64,000 nt of DNA from Microvirga mediterraneensis. Lineage in GTDB: Bacteria > Pseudomonadota > Alphaproteobacteria > Rhizobiales > Beijerinckiaceae. The DNA is taken from NCBI RefSeq assembly GCF_013520865.1, contig NZ_JACDXJ010000001.1:930001-994000 (forward strand). The letters are read 5' to 3'. Position 1 is the stretch's first letter, and each line of letters opens with the position of its first letter. A program made the translations under genes and the position numbers. A model generated the notes under the pieces. That model was not told the DNA's origin and made no database searches. It saw only the letters and a list, made by a program, of their open reading frames with translations. Positions 36,277 to 44,944 of this stretch are shown piece by piece.

Positions 36277-37896
36277 ATGCCAAACACGACGAATACGCCG
36301 ACACACCGCTTCGATGCGATCGTGGTGGGCGGTGGTCATAACGGGCTGATCGCGGCCGCTTATCTCGGCCGGGCCGGGCTCAGGGTGGCTGTCCTCGAGG
36401 CCAGGGCCAGCCTCGGAGGCCCCTGCGGAACCTTCGAGTTCATGCCTGGATATCGCACGGCCTTCACCAACTCGCCGGGAAGCTTCGAGCCACGCTTTAT
36501 TAACGAGCTGAATTTGGAGCAGTTCGGCCTGCGGTTCGTCCGAACCGATCCAACCGTCGTTCATCCTTTCCCCAGCAGATGCTTTCTGGGTTGGCGGGAT
36601 CGCGAGAAGATCGCAGCACAACTGAATGCCTATGCGCCCGGCGAAGCGGAACGCTACTTCAATCTCCTGAATTCCCTTGAGGAGCTGGCCCGCCATCTGC
36701 GAACGACGCTCTTTCAACCCTCGCCCGACCTTCTGTCGATGGCCAGGACGCTGCCGAAGGAGCAGGAGCCCCTGTTCAACAGGGTCTTCTTCGGCAGCGT
36801 CCGCCAGCTGCTGGATGAGGAGTTGAGGTCCGAGGAGGCGAAGGCTCTTCTGGGGATGGTCGCGTTGAATGCGACGCTGACGCCTCCATCGGCACCCGGC
36901 ACGGCTGTCGGATTGATGCTGAGGCCGCTGTCGCTGGCATCTTCCCCGGCCCTCGATCCAGACGATCCTCGCCGGGCTGCCCTGCGAGGATCGACGGGTC
37001 TTCCTGTCGGAGGCATGGGCGCGATCATCGACGCTCTCGAGGCCTGTTGTCGATCCTACGGGGCTGTGATCGAAACAGACACGCCCGTCGCGAACATTCT
37101 CCATCGGAACGGGCAGGTGGTCGGAGTCGCCGCCATGGACGGCGATGAATATCATGCGCCGGTCGTTATCTCGGCGATCAATCCGCGCAGCCTCTTCACC
37201 CGTCTTCTGGACGACGATGCTGTGGGAGCAGACCTTCGCAAGGCGGTTTCCGCCGTCCCGATGCGTGGATCGGCTTTCAAACTGGTCCTCGCCTTGGATG
37301 GCGTTCCCGATTATGCGGGGCTTCCCTCCGGCATGGATCCCAAGCAGCTTGCCGGGGTCCAGTTCCGCATCGCGCCTTCTCTTGCCTATATCGAACGCGC
37401 GGTTGCCGAGGGGCTGGCCGGCATCTCGGCCCGCGAGCCCATCATGTGGGGGCTCATGCCGACGGTGACCTCGCCTGACCTCGCCCCACCGGGGCGGCAT
37501 CTCCTGAGCGTCAACGTCTGGCATGCGCCCTATGAGCTGCGTGACGGGACCTGGGAGACGGAAAAGGACGTGTTCGGCAATCGCTGCATCGACGTTCTGT
37601 CGGACCTCATGCCGGATCTTCGCAACCGCATCGTGGATCATCGCTTCATCGATCCCGTCGAAATGGAAGGCGAGCTCGGCCTCGTGCAATCGCATATCAC
37701 GCACGGCGATATGCTCCCCGGCGCTCTGTTCGGCGCAAGGCCTCACCATTCCGTTCACAACTACCGAACCCCGCTGAAGGGCCTTTACCTGTCAGGAGCA
37801 GGCACGTGGCCAGGCGGATACGTCACGGGCATTCCCGGCTTCAATGCCAGCAATGCCGTACTCGAGGATCGCGCGCAGCTGCGTGCGAGTGCATAA
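36277..37896 (+). CDS. FAD-dependent oxidoreductase, phytoene dehydrogenase/PYROXD2-like
   Basis: This flavoprotein of 539 residues has the N-terminal Rossmann motif VVGGGHNGLIAAAYLGRAG (GxGxxG at residues 18-23) and the C-terminal FAD segment LKGLYLSGAGTWPGGYVTGIPG, as in bacterial phytoene-desaturase-like oxidoreductases outside carotenoid clusters. No carotenoid gene is nearby, so a dehydrogenase acting on the imported compound is more likely. The start is uncertain: the ATG at 36277 has AGGA 8 nt upstream; a GTG at 36253 is an alternative. The muconolactone-isomerase-like gene follows after 10 nt. Confidence 0.82.
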   Translation: MPNTTNTPTHRFDAIVVGGGHNGLIAAAYLGRAGLRVAVLEARASLGGPCGTFEFMPGYRTAFTNSPGSFEPRFINELNLEQFGLRFVRTDPTVVHPFPSRCFLGWRDREKIAAQLNAYAPGEAERYFNLLNSLEELARHLRTTLFQPSPDLLSMARTLPKEQEPLFNRVFFGSVRQLLDEELRSEEAKALLGMVALNATLTPPSAPGTAVGLMLRPLSLASSPALDPDDPRRAALRGSTGLPVGGMGAIIDALEACCRSYGAVIETDTPVANILHRNGQVVGVAAMDGDEYHAPVVISAINPRSLFTRLLDDDAVGADLRKAVSAVPMRGSAFKLVLALDGVPDYAGLPSGMDPKQLAGVQFRIAPSLAYIERAVAEGLAGISAREPIMWGLMPTVTSPDLAPPGRHLLSVNVWHAPYELRDGTWETEKDVFGNRCIDVLSDLMPDLRNRIVDHRFIDPVEMEGELGLVQSHITHGDMLPGALFGARPHHSVHNYRTPLKGLYLSGAGTWPGGYVTGIPGFNASNAVLEDRAQLRASA

Positions 37897-37906
37897 GGAG
37901 ACAACC

Positions 37907-38200
37907 ATGGAATTCCTCGTCAACATCAAGCTTCGCTGGTCGGAGAACATGGATCCGAACCTGAAGGAAAGGGTCATCAGGGAAGAGCGTGCCCACGCTG
38001 CCGATCTGATCAAGCAGGGGCATCTGGTTCGGATGTGGCGCGTTCCATGCCGCTTCGAGAATTGGGGGATCTGGCGCGCGAAGGATGCAACCGAACTGCA
38101 CGATATCATCACCGGGCTGCCTGCCAATCCATGGATGCACGATATCGTCGTTCACCCCCTGGCCAGGCACGCGGTCGATCCGGCCCCCTATCATGGGTGA
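37907..38200 (+). CDS. Muconolactone delta-isomerase-like protein
   Basis: This small 97-residue ferredoxin-fold protein matches the catechol-pathway isomerase CatC in pattern: MEFLVNIKLRW, MDPNLKERVIREERAHA, LWR-like MWRVPCRFENWGIW, ALHD-like ELHDIITGLP and a C-terminal HPLARH. No other beta-ketoadipate genes (catA, catB, pcaD) are present, so it may isomerise a different lactone or unsaturated ring product, probably made by the flavoenzyme encoded just upstream. AAGGAG lies 7 nt before the ATG. Confidence 0.78.
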   Translation: MEFLVNIKLRWSENMDPNLKERVIREERAHAADLIKQGHLVRMWRVPCRFENWGIWRAKDATELHDIITGLPANPWMHDIVVHPLARHAVDPAPYHG

Positions 38201-38242
38201 TCGCTCGGATCGAGAGCGCCGGCATTAGAGCGAGTGCGCGCC

Positions 38243-39598
38243 ATGGACGGGTTGCCGCCGCCGCAACGTCGATGGGCCATGACGGCGGTGACAATCGCCA
38301 TCGTCATGGCCGTGCTCGATGGAGCGCTGATCAATCTGGCCCTCCCGCTGATGGCACGGGATCTCGGCGCGAACCCATCCCTGGTCGTTTGGGTCGTCAG
38401 CTCCTATCAGCTCGTCATTACCATTTCCCTGTTTCCGTTCTCGGCTCTTGGGGATCGGATCGGCTATAGCAGGGTCTTCATCGGAGGGATGCTGCTCTTC
38501 ACAGCCGCATCCCTGGCTTGTGCGCTGGCGTCGTCCGTTTCCTCGCTCATCGGAGCGCGCGTTCTGCAGGGCCTCGGCGCCTCTGCCCTGATGAGCGTGA
38601 ACATTGCGCTCGTCCGCTACATCTACCCGAAGCACGCGCTCGGGCGTGGGATCGGCTACAACACGCTCATCGTCGCCCTCTCCGCCAGCGCGGGCCCTTC
38701 CATCGCGGCGGCAATTCTCGCCGTCGCGCCATGGCCGTGGCTGTTCGGGATCAATGTGCCCTTGGGTCTTGCAGCTTCGGCGATCGGAGTTCTCGCTCTG
38801 CCGAAAACGCCTCTTCACAATCAGGGCTTCGACCTGTCGGGCTCGATCCTGAGCGCGGTCACGATTGGGATCCTCGTCATCGCGGCCGATGGACTGGGTT
38901 ACGACAGCGAAAACCGTTTCCCGGCGTCGGTTCAGGCTTTCGTGATCGTCGCGCTTCTCTTCTGGCTGTATCTCGATCAGCGCCGGAAATCGACCCCCGC
39001 CATTCCGCTCGATATCCTCCGCATCCCGAGCGTTGGCCTTTCGGCGCTTACCGCGACGCTCAGTTACGTCGTGCAGAGCCTCAGTTATGTCGGCCTGCCG
39101 TTTCTCTTTCATTCCATCATCGGCTTCTCGGTCCTGGAGACCGGTCTGCTGATGTCCGCGTGGCCGTTGGCGCTCGCCCTCGTCTCCCCCGTGGCAGGCC
39201 GCCTGTCCGACCGGTCCTCGGCGGGGATCCTCGGCACTCTCGGGTTGGCGCTTCTATGCCTGGGCCTCATCCTGCTCATCCTTGTGCCGGATCGGCCATC
39301 CGTCGCCGACGTCTTCTGGCGCATGGGATTGTGCGGGCTCGGCTTCGGACTGTTTCAGGCGCCCAACAGCAAGGCGATCATCGTGGGCAGCCCGCTTCAC
39401 CGCACCGGGGCTGCAAGTGCGCTCCAATCGGCGGCTCGCCTCCTCGGGCAAACCCTGGGCGCCGCGCTCGTCGCCAATATGCTGAAGCAACCTCTGGAAA
39501 CGGCCGGTCCCCGGATTCTCCTCGTGGCTCTCGGGTTCTCCATCGCCGGCAGTATCGCCAGCTTCCTGCGAATTGTTGTGAAGGATGAGCCTGCTTGA
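38243..39598 (+). CDS. MFS transporter, DHA2 (EmrB/QacA-like) family
   Basis: It is an inner-membrane protein of about 451 residues with 12 to 14 hydrophobic segments. The motif VMAVLDGALINLALPLMARDL is the DHA2-type first helix (LDxTIVNVALP class), and LGDRIGYSRVFIGGMLLF is the conserved MFS loop. It could export an inhibitory intermediate or act as an extra substrate carrier. The Shine-Dalgarno sequence is weak; a GTG at 38234 is an alternative start. It is the last structural gene before the second LysR gene, which overlaps its end region by frame only. Confidence 0.88.
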   Translation: MDGLPPPQRRWAMTAVTIAIVMAVLDGALINLALPLMARDLGANPSLVVWVVSSYQLVITISLFPFSALGDRIGYSRVFIGGMLLFTAASLACALASSVSSLIGARVLQGLGASALMSVNIALVRYIYPKHALGRGIGYNTLIVALSASAGPSIAAAILAVAPWPWLFGINVPLGLAASAIGVLALPKTPLHNQGFDLSGSILSAVTIGILVIAADGLGYDSENRFPASVQAFVIVALLFWLYLDQRRKSTPAIPLDILRIPSVGLSALTATLSYVVQSLSYVGLPFLFHSIIGFSVLETGLLMSAWPLALALVSPVAGRLSDRSSAGILGTLGLALLCLGLILLILVPDRPSVADVFWRMGLCGLGFGLFQAPNSKAIIVGSPLHRTGAASALQSAARLLGQTLGAALVANMLKQPLETAGPRILLVALGFSIAGSIASFLRIVVKDEPA

Positions 39599-39626
39599 TA
39601 AGGTCGATGCTTTAGGAAAAGGACTT

Positions 39627-40562
39627 ATGCGTCTTCCTTCTTTAGCGGCTCTGCGGGCGTTCGAAGCTGTCGGCAGGACAGGAAGCATCCGTGCTGCTGG
39701 AGAAGAGCTCGCCATCAGCCCCACCGTTGTCTCGCGGCACATTCAGAACCTGCAGGCCGATCTTGGCGTGACGTTGATGGAGCACAAGGGCAGGGGGGTG
39801 ATCCTGACCCAGGCGGGCGCGCAGTACCACGGGCAGGTCAGGCAAGCCTTCGATCTGCTGCGCCAGGCCACGCAGGGAACCAAGACGACAGGCCGGAAAA
39901 GTTTGACGATATGGTGCATTCCGGGCCTCGCGACGGTCAAACTCCTGGCGCGATTGCCGGAGCTCGAGGCGCAATTGGGGGGAGGAGACATCCCCCTGCA
40001 GCCCCCCTTGTCCCGCCCCGACTTTTCGAGAGGCGATGCGGATGCGGAAATCGTCTACCTGGACAATCCGCCTCGTCAGGGCGATCTTCGAGCGGAACGG
40101 CTGTCGCATCCTCGGGTCTTCCCCGTCGCGAGCCCGGCTCTGCTGGCCCGCTTCCCCGACATCACGTCGCCGCTCGATCTGCTGAGGCTTCCGCTGATCC
40201 ACGAGGATTCGACGGACCAGTGGGAGTTCTGGCTCAGGCATGCGGGCGTCACGCATATTCCCATTCTTCAGGGACCGCGCCTCTGGCATGCTCATTTGGC
40301 AATCGAGGCGGCGAAGATCGGTCAAGGAATCGCTATCGCCAACGCCCTCCTCGTCGAGGACGACGTGAGGCTCGGGCGTCTGGTCGAGGTCCTGCCGTCC
40401 GAAGTCTATCTCGGATCCTATTACCTGGTCGCTCCGCGCAACAGGTGGAGCAGTCGGCCTATTCAGATGCTCTTCGACTGGCTCGTGCAGGTCTTGCAGC
40501 CGGGCAGAACCATGATTGCTGCATCCGGTGCAGCAATCATGACCAAAGAAGCTGATTGTTGA
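39627..40562 (+). CDS. LysR-family regulator, GcvA-like
   Basis: This 311-residue regulator has the HTH LAALRAFEAVGRTGSIRAAGEELAISPTVVSRHIQNLQADLG, of the GcvA/AmpR type. The ATG at 39627 has AAAAGGA upstream; earlier in-frame codons lie inside the MFS gene. It lies in line with the operon rather than divergent from it, so it may be co-transcribed and autoregulated, or it may control gabT just downstream. A perfect 13-bp inverted repeat lies in its last codons (40511-40541). Confidence 0.87.
   Translation: MRLPSLAALRAFEAVGRTGSIRAAGEELAISPTVVSRHIQNLQADLGVTLMEHKGRGVILTQAGAQYHGQVRQAFDLLRQATQGTKTTGRKSLTIWCIPGLATVKLLARLPELEAQLGGGDIPLQPPLSRPDFSRGDADAEIVYLDNPPRQGDLRAERLSHPRVFPVASPALLARFPDITSPLDLLRLPLIHEDSTDQWEFWLRHAGVTHIPILQGPRLWHAHLAIEAAKIGQGIAIANALLVEDDVRLGRLVEVLPSEVYLGSYYLVAPRNRWSSRPIQMLFDWLVQVLQPGRTMIAASGAAIMTKEADC
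40511..40541. repeat. Perfect 13-bp inverted repeat in the 3' end of the LysR gene
   Basis: CATGATTGCTGCA (40511-40523) and TGCAGCAATCATG (40529-40541) are exact inverted copies with a 5-nt loop, 21 bp before the end of the coding sequence. There is no T-run. It could end or stabilise the long upstream transcript, or be a protein-binding site for the gabT promoter 70 bp downstream. Confidence 0.75.
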
Positions 40563-40611
40563 ACAAGGCTCGAGATCGTTACCTCGTGTCCTGCACGCAA
40601 ACGAGGCTTCC

Positions 40612-41889
40612 ATGACGACAAATGCCGAACTTCTCACCCGCCGCAATGTCTCGGTCGCCCGCGGCATCGGGCATACGACGCCGGTTTCCGCCGCGCGGGC
40701 GCTGAATGCGGAGATCTGGGATGTCGAAGGGCGCCGCTATGTCGATTTTGCAGGCGGCATTGCCGTGCTGAACACCGGCCACCGCCATCCGAAGGTCGTG
40801 GCCGCGGTCAAGGAGCAGATGGAGCTGTTCACGCATACCTGTTTCCAGGTGTTGATGTACGAACCCTACATTGCCCTGGCCGAGCGCTTGAATGCCCTTG
40901 CTCCGATCGCCGGCCCTCTCAAGTCGGTCTTCTTCACCACGGGAGCCGAAGCCACGGAGAACGCGGTGAAGATCGCCCGAGCCGCGACCGGACGATCGGG
41001 GGTGATCGCCTTCACCGGCGGATTCCACGGCCGCACCGTTATGGCCTCGGCCCTGACCGGGAAGGTGGTTCCCTACAAGAAGGGACTTGGGCCGGCACTG
41101 CCGGAAGTCTGGCATGTTCCGTTTCCGACCGCGCAGAACGGTGTTAGCACCGACGATGCTCTGAAGTATCTGGATTTCATCTTTAAGGCGGATGTCGACC
41201 CCTCTCGGATCGCAGCCGTCATCGTCGAGCCTGTGCAAGGCGAGGGAGGGTTCCATCAGGTTCCTGCGGATCTCATGCGCTCACTGCGTGCCGTGTGCGA
41301 CCAGCATGGCATCGTCCTCATCGCGGATGAGGTTCAGACGGGCTTCGGTCGCACCGGGAGGATGTTCGCGATGGAGCACTACGACGTGTCTCCGGATCTC
41401 ATATGCGTGGCGAAGAGCCTGGCCGGCGGTTTTCCGCTCTCAGGTGTGATCGGCAAGGCTCCCATCATGGATGCGGCGGAGCCAGGCGGCCTCGGCGGCA
41501 CTTATGCCGGCAATCCACTCGCCTGTGCCGCCGCCCTGGCCGTCCTCGATGTCTTTGAGGAGGAAAAGCTGCTGGAGCGCGCAGAAGCCATCGGGCAGCG
41601 GCTGCGGTCTTGGCTGGAGCGGGCACGGAGCCGCAATGATCTTCTGCCGATAGCGGACATCCGGGGACCTGGGGCCATGGTCGCCTTCGACATTGTAAAA
41701 GACCGCGGCAACCGCGATCCCGACGCCAATGCCACCAAGCGTGTCATCCAGCGGGCCTATGAAAGCGGCTTGATCCTTCTCTCCTGCGGAACGAATGCCA
41801 ACACGGTCCGTATCCTGGTGCCTCTGACGGCAGAAGACGGGATCGTCGACGAGGGATTGGAAATCCTCGGGCAGGCCCTCGCGGCCTAA
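40612..41889 (+). CDS. gabT: 4-aminobutyrate aminotransferase (class III)
   Basis: This PLP enzyme of 425 residues transfers the amino group of GABA (or a related omega-amino acid) to 2-oxoglutarate and yields succinate semialdehyde. The PLP lysine is Lys268 in CVAKSLAGGFPLS, and LIADEVQTGFGRTG binds the cofactor. GGFHGRTVMASALTGK and FFTTGAEATENAVKIAR are also typical. gabD follows after 19 nt, so the pair converts GABA to succinate. Its composition resembles the accessory genes upstream more than gabD. Confidence 0.93.
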   Translation: MTTNAELLTRRNVSVARGIGHTTPVSAARALNAEIWDVEGRRYVDFAGGIAVLNTGHRHPKVVAAVKEQMELFTHTCFQVLMYEPYIALAERLNALAPIAGPLKSVFFTTGAEATENAVKIARAATGRSGVIAFTGGFHGRTVMASALTGKVVPYKKGLGPALPEVWHVPFPTAQNGVSTDDALKYLDFIFKADVDPSRIAAVIVEPVQGEGGFHQVPADLMRSLRAVCDQHGIVLIADEVQTGFGRTGRMFAMEHYDVSPDLICVAKSLAGGFPLSGVIGKAPIMDAAEPGGLGGTYAGNPLACAAALAVLDVFEEEKLLERAEAIGQRLRSWLERARSRNDLLPIADIRGPGAMVAFDIVKDRGNRDPDANATKRVIQRAYESGLILLSCGTNANTVRILVPLTAEDGIVDEGLEILGQALAA

Positions 41890-41908
41890 ATCGGATCGGA
41901 GCCTTGGT

Positions 41909-43396
41909 ATGACTGCGTATGCCCAACCTGCCGCCCGCACCATCCCGGACCTGAAGGACCCGTCGCTCTTGGTGGGACAGGCCTATGTGGCGGGGGCGTG
42001 GATCGATGCGCCGGACGGCCGGACCATTCCGGTCACCGACCCGTTCGACGGCGCCCTCATCTGCGACGTGCCCGATCTCGGCCCCGAGATGGCCCGGCGC
42101 GCCATCGATAAGGCGCACGCGGTCCAGAAGGACTGGGCCCGGCGCACCGCCAAGGAGCGCAGCGCCATCCTGCGCCGCTGGTACGACCTGATCGTCGCCA
42201 ACGCCGACGACCTCGCCCTCATCCTCACCACCGAGCAGGGCAAGCCGCTGGCCGAAGCCAAGGCCGAGGTGATCTCGAACGCCGCCTATATCGAGTGGTT
42301 CGCCGAAGAGGCCAAGCGCATCGACGGCGACGTCATCCCCGGCGCCTCGCCGTCCCAGCGCATCGTGGTGCTCAAGCAGCCGGTGGGCGTGTGCGCGGCG
42401 ATCACGCCCTGGAACTTCCCCAACGGCATGATCACCCGGAAAGTCGGCCCGGCGCTCGCCGCCGGCTGCACCATGGTGCTCAAGCCCGCCGCCCAGACCC
42501 CGCTCTCGGCCCTGGCGCTCGCCGTCCTGGCCGAGCGGGCCGGCGTCCCCAAGGGCGCGTTCTCGGTCGTCACCGGCGAGGCCCGGCCCATCGGCGAGGA
42601 GTTCTGCCGCAACCCGAAGGTGGCCAAGATCACCTTCACCGGCTCGACCGGCGTCGGCCGCTGGCTGATGAAGGAGGCCGCCGACGGCATCAAGCGGCTG
42701 TCGCTGGAGCTCGGCGGCAATGCGCCGTTCATCGTGTTCGACGATGCCGATCTCGATGCGGCGGTCGAGGGCGCGATGGCCTCGAAGTTCCGCAATGCCG
42801 GCCAGACCTGCGTGTGCGCCAATCGGATCTACGTGCAGGCGGGCGTGGCCGAGGCCTTTGCCGAGAAGCTCGCCGCCAGGGCGAAGGGGCTCAAGCTCGG
42901 CCGGGGCACGGAAGCCGGCGTGACCATGGGGCCGCTGATCGACGAGCGCGCCGTGGCCAAGATGGAGGAGCATGTCCGGGACGTGCTGGATAAGGGCGGC
43001 CAGCTCTTGGTGGGCGGTAGGCGCTCGGATCTCGGCGGCACGTTCTTCGAGCCGACGGTGATGACCGGCGTGACGCAGGGCATGAAGGTGACGAAGGAGG
43101 CGACGTTTGCGCCGCTGGCGCCGATCATCACGTTCACGGACGAGGCGGAGGTGATCGCGATGGCGAACGACTCGGAGTTCGGGCTGGCGTCGTATTTCTA
43201 CGCCCGGGACATGGCCCGGGTCTGGCGGGTGGCGGAGGCGCTGGAGAGCGGCATGGTGGGGGTGAACACGCCGGCGCTCGCCAACGAGATGGCGCCGTTC
43301 GGCGGCGTGAAGCAGTCGGGGCTCGGCCGCGAGGGCTCCAAATACGGCATCGAGGGCTTCCTCGAAATCAAGTACATCAACATCGCAGGCCTGTAG
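41909..43396 (+). CDS. gabD: Succinate-semialdehyde dehydrogenase
   Basis: It oxidises succinate semialdehyde to succinate, probably with NADP+. The 495-residue protein has catalytic Glu267 (LELGGN) and Cys301 (GQTCVCAN), with AITPWNFPNGMITRKVGPALAAGCTMVLKPA typical of GabD. TTEQGKPLAEAKAEV and FTGSTGVGRWLM are also family-specific. Codon choice changes along the gene: the 5' two-thirds favour C-ending codons, while the last 370 bp favour G-ending ones (ACG, GCG, CTG). About 224 noncoding bp separate it from sppA. Confidence 0.95.
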   Translation: MTAYAQPAARTIPDLKDPSLLVGQAYVAGAWIDAPDGRTIPVTDPFDGALICDVPDLGPEMARRAIDKAHAVQKDWARRTAKERSAILRRWYDLIVANADDLALILTTEQGKPLAEAKAEVISNAAYIEWFAEEAKRIDGDVIPGASPSQRIVVLKQPVGVCAAITPWNFPNGMITRKVGPALAAGCTMVLKPAAQTPLSALALAVLAERAGVPKGAFSVVTGEARPIGEEFCRNPKVAKITFTGSTGVGRWLMKEAADGIKRLSLELGGNAPFIVFDDADLDAAVEGAMASKFRNAGQTCVCANRIYVQAGVAEAFAEKLAARAKGLKLGRGTEAGVTMGPLIDERAVAKMEEHVRDVLDKGGQLLVGGRRSDLGGTFFEPTVMTGVTQGMKVTKEATFAPLAPIITFTDEAEVIAMANDSEFGLASYFYARDMARVWRVAEALESGMVGVNTPALANEMAPFGGVKQSGLGREGSKYGIEGFLEIKYINIAGL

Positions 43397-43428
43397 GAAT
43401 GAGCGAGGAAGCCTACCGGCAATGAGTC

Positions 43429-43500
43429 GTGAGCCTCAAACGCCGGCGCTCGCTTCCATCGGATGAAGCATGCACTAGATGAGGGGGGCGTCAGGCTCAC
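43429..43500. repeat. Inverted repeat in the gabD-sppA gap
   Basis: GTGAGCCT (43429-43436) pairs with AGGCTCAC (43493-43500), extended inwards by ACGCC with GGCGT after a small bulge. It is 32 bp past the gabD stop and may serve as a terminator-like stem at the right edge of the accessory block. There is no T-run. Confidence 0.5.
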
Positions 43501-43620
43501 GCGCTGACGTCGCGAAGCCCCACGGGATCGGCTGATCGGGGCCGCATCTAGAAAAAGCATTCAAACCTCTCTAGGGTGCGGCCGTCCTCATCCGACTTGG
43601 AACCAGCAAGAGACCAATCG

Positions 43621-44586
43621 ATGTCCATCGATGCCGAAGCCATCGCCGACCGCCGCCGTCTGCGCCGCAAGCTCTCCTTCTGGCGCGTCGCGGGATTCCT
43701 GGGCCTCATCGCGGCCGTGGCCGCGCTGGGCTATGCGGCCGCCGACCGGGCGGGATACGGGGCCATTCAGAACCAGATCGCCCGCATCTCCGTCGACGGC
43801 GTGATCACCGGCAACCAGCGCCTCGCCGACCTGATGCAGCGGGTGGGCGATTCGAGCGCGGTCTCCGGCGTGGTGATCTCCATCAACAGCCCCGGCGGCA
43901 CGACGACCGGCTCCGAGGAGCTCTACCGGAACATCCGCCGGCTCGCCGACAAGAAGCCCGTCGTCACCTTCGTCGACGGCACGGCCGCGTCGGGCGGCTA
44001 CATCACGGCCATCGCGACCGATTACATCGTCGCCCGCGAGACCTCCATCGTGGGCTCCATCGGCGTGCTCTTCCAGTATCCCGACCTGTCGGGCCTCATG
44101 CGCCAGGTCGGCGTGAAGCTGGAGGAGGTGAAGTCCACGCCGCTCAAGGCGGAGCCCAGCCCCTTCAAGCCCACGTCGCCGGAGGCCCGCGCGGCCATGC
44201 AGTCGGTGGTCAACGACACCTATGACTGGTTCAAGACCCTGGTGCGCGAGCGCCGCCGCCTCAGCGAGAGCGAGCTGGCCGCCGCGTCCACCGGTCAGGT
44301 GTTCAGCGGCCGCCAGGGCGTGCCCATGAAGCTCGTCGACAGGATCGGCGCGGAGCGCGATGCGGTCGCCTGGCTGGAGCAGAACAAGGGCGTGGCCAAG
44401 GACCTGCCGATTCGCGACTGGAAGCCGAAGAGCGACCGTGACCTCTCCCTCTTCGCCATGGGTGCCACGGCGGCCGATCTCCTCGGCTTCGACCGGGTGG
44501 CGGACGGCTTGCGCCGCGCCTCGTCCCATGCGGAGATCGCGCAACTTGACGGCCTCCTGGCGGTCTGGCAACCTTCGGAAAAATAA
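43621..44586 (+). CDS. sppA: Signal peptide peptidase SppA (short form)
   Basis: It is a membrane-anchored serine protease that degrades cleaved signal peptides; 321 residues, the short single-domain form. One transmembrane anchor lies at about residues 22-42. The nucleophile is Ser124 in [10 protein letters not shown] and the general base is probably Lys176 in [16 protein letters not shown] and IVGSIGVL are conserved. The ATG at 43621 was chosen over an earlier in-frame codon because of AGAG spacing and the normal N-terminus. It starts a housekeeping operon with ihfB. Confidence 0.92.
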   Translation: MSIDAEAIADRRRLRRKLSFWRVAGFLGLIAAVAALGYAAADRAGYGAIQNQIARISVDGVITGNQRLADLMQRVGDSSAVSGVVISINSPGGTTTGSEELYRNIRRLADKKPVVTFVDGTAASGGYITAIATDYIVARETSIVGSIGVLFQYPDLSGLMRQVGVKLEEVKSTPLKAEPSPFKPTSPEARAAMQSVVNDTYDWFKTLVRERRRLSESELAAASTGQVFSGRQGVPMKLVDRIGAERDAVAWLEQNKGVAKDLPIRDWKPKSDRDLSLFAMGATAADLLGFDRVADGLRRASSHAEIAQLDGLLAVWQPSEK

Positions 44587-44612
44587 AGCAACGTCAAAGA
44601 TATAGCTATTCC

Positions 44613-44927
44613 ATGATCAAATCCGAACTGGTGCTCAAGATCGCCGAGCAGAACCCGCATCTCTACCAGCGCGATGTGGAGAAGATCGTGAACGCGATTC
44701 TCGATACCATTGCCGATGCCCTCGCCAGGGGCGACCGGGTCGAGCTGCGCGGCTTCGGCGCCTTCTCGGTGAAGAAGCGGGACGCCCGCACGGGTCGCAA
44801 CCCGCGCACGGGCGAAGCCGTTTCCATCTCCGAAAAGGTCGTTCCCGTCTTCAAGACGGGCAAGGAAATGCGTCAGCGGCTCAATGCTCCGGCTCCCAAG
44901 GTGCTCAAGGCCGCGGCCGCTCAGTGA
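44613..44927 (+). CDS. ihfB: Integration host factor subunit beta
   Basis: It is a DNA-bending nucleoid protein that forms a heterodimer with IhfA. The 104-residue protein has [41 protein letters not shown] (the beta-arm with its intercalating Pro in RNPRTG) and a short Ala/Lys-rich C-terminal extension. It follows sppA by 26 nt, a linkage conserved in many alphaproteobacteria. Confidence 0.97.
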   Translation: MIKSELVLKIAEQNPHLYQRDVEKIVNAILDTIADALARGDRVELRGFGAFSVKKRDARTGRNPRTGEAVSISEKVVPVFKTGKEMRQRLNAPAPKVLKAAAAQ

Positions 44928-44944
44928 TTGCTTGAGAGGTGTTC

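Noticed and set aside
36277..37896. Carotenoid phytoene desaturase
   Set aside because: The fold matches, but there is no phytoene synthase or other crt gene, and the neighbours are transport and catabolic genes. I kept a general oxidoreductase call.
12023..43620. Genomic island ends (tRNA, attachment site, integrase)
   Set aside because: I searched both edges of the accessory block by eye and found no tRNA gene, direct repeat of useful length, integrase or transposase.
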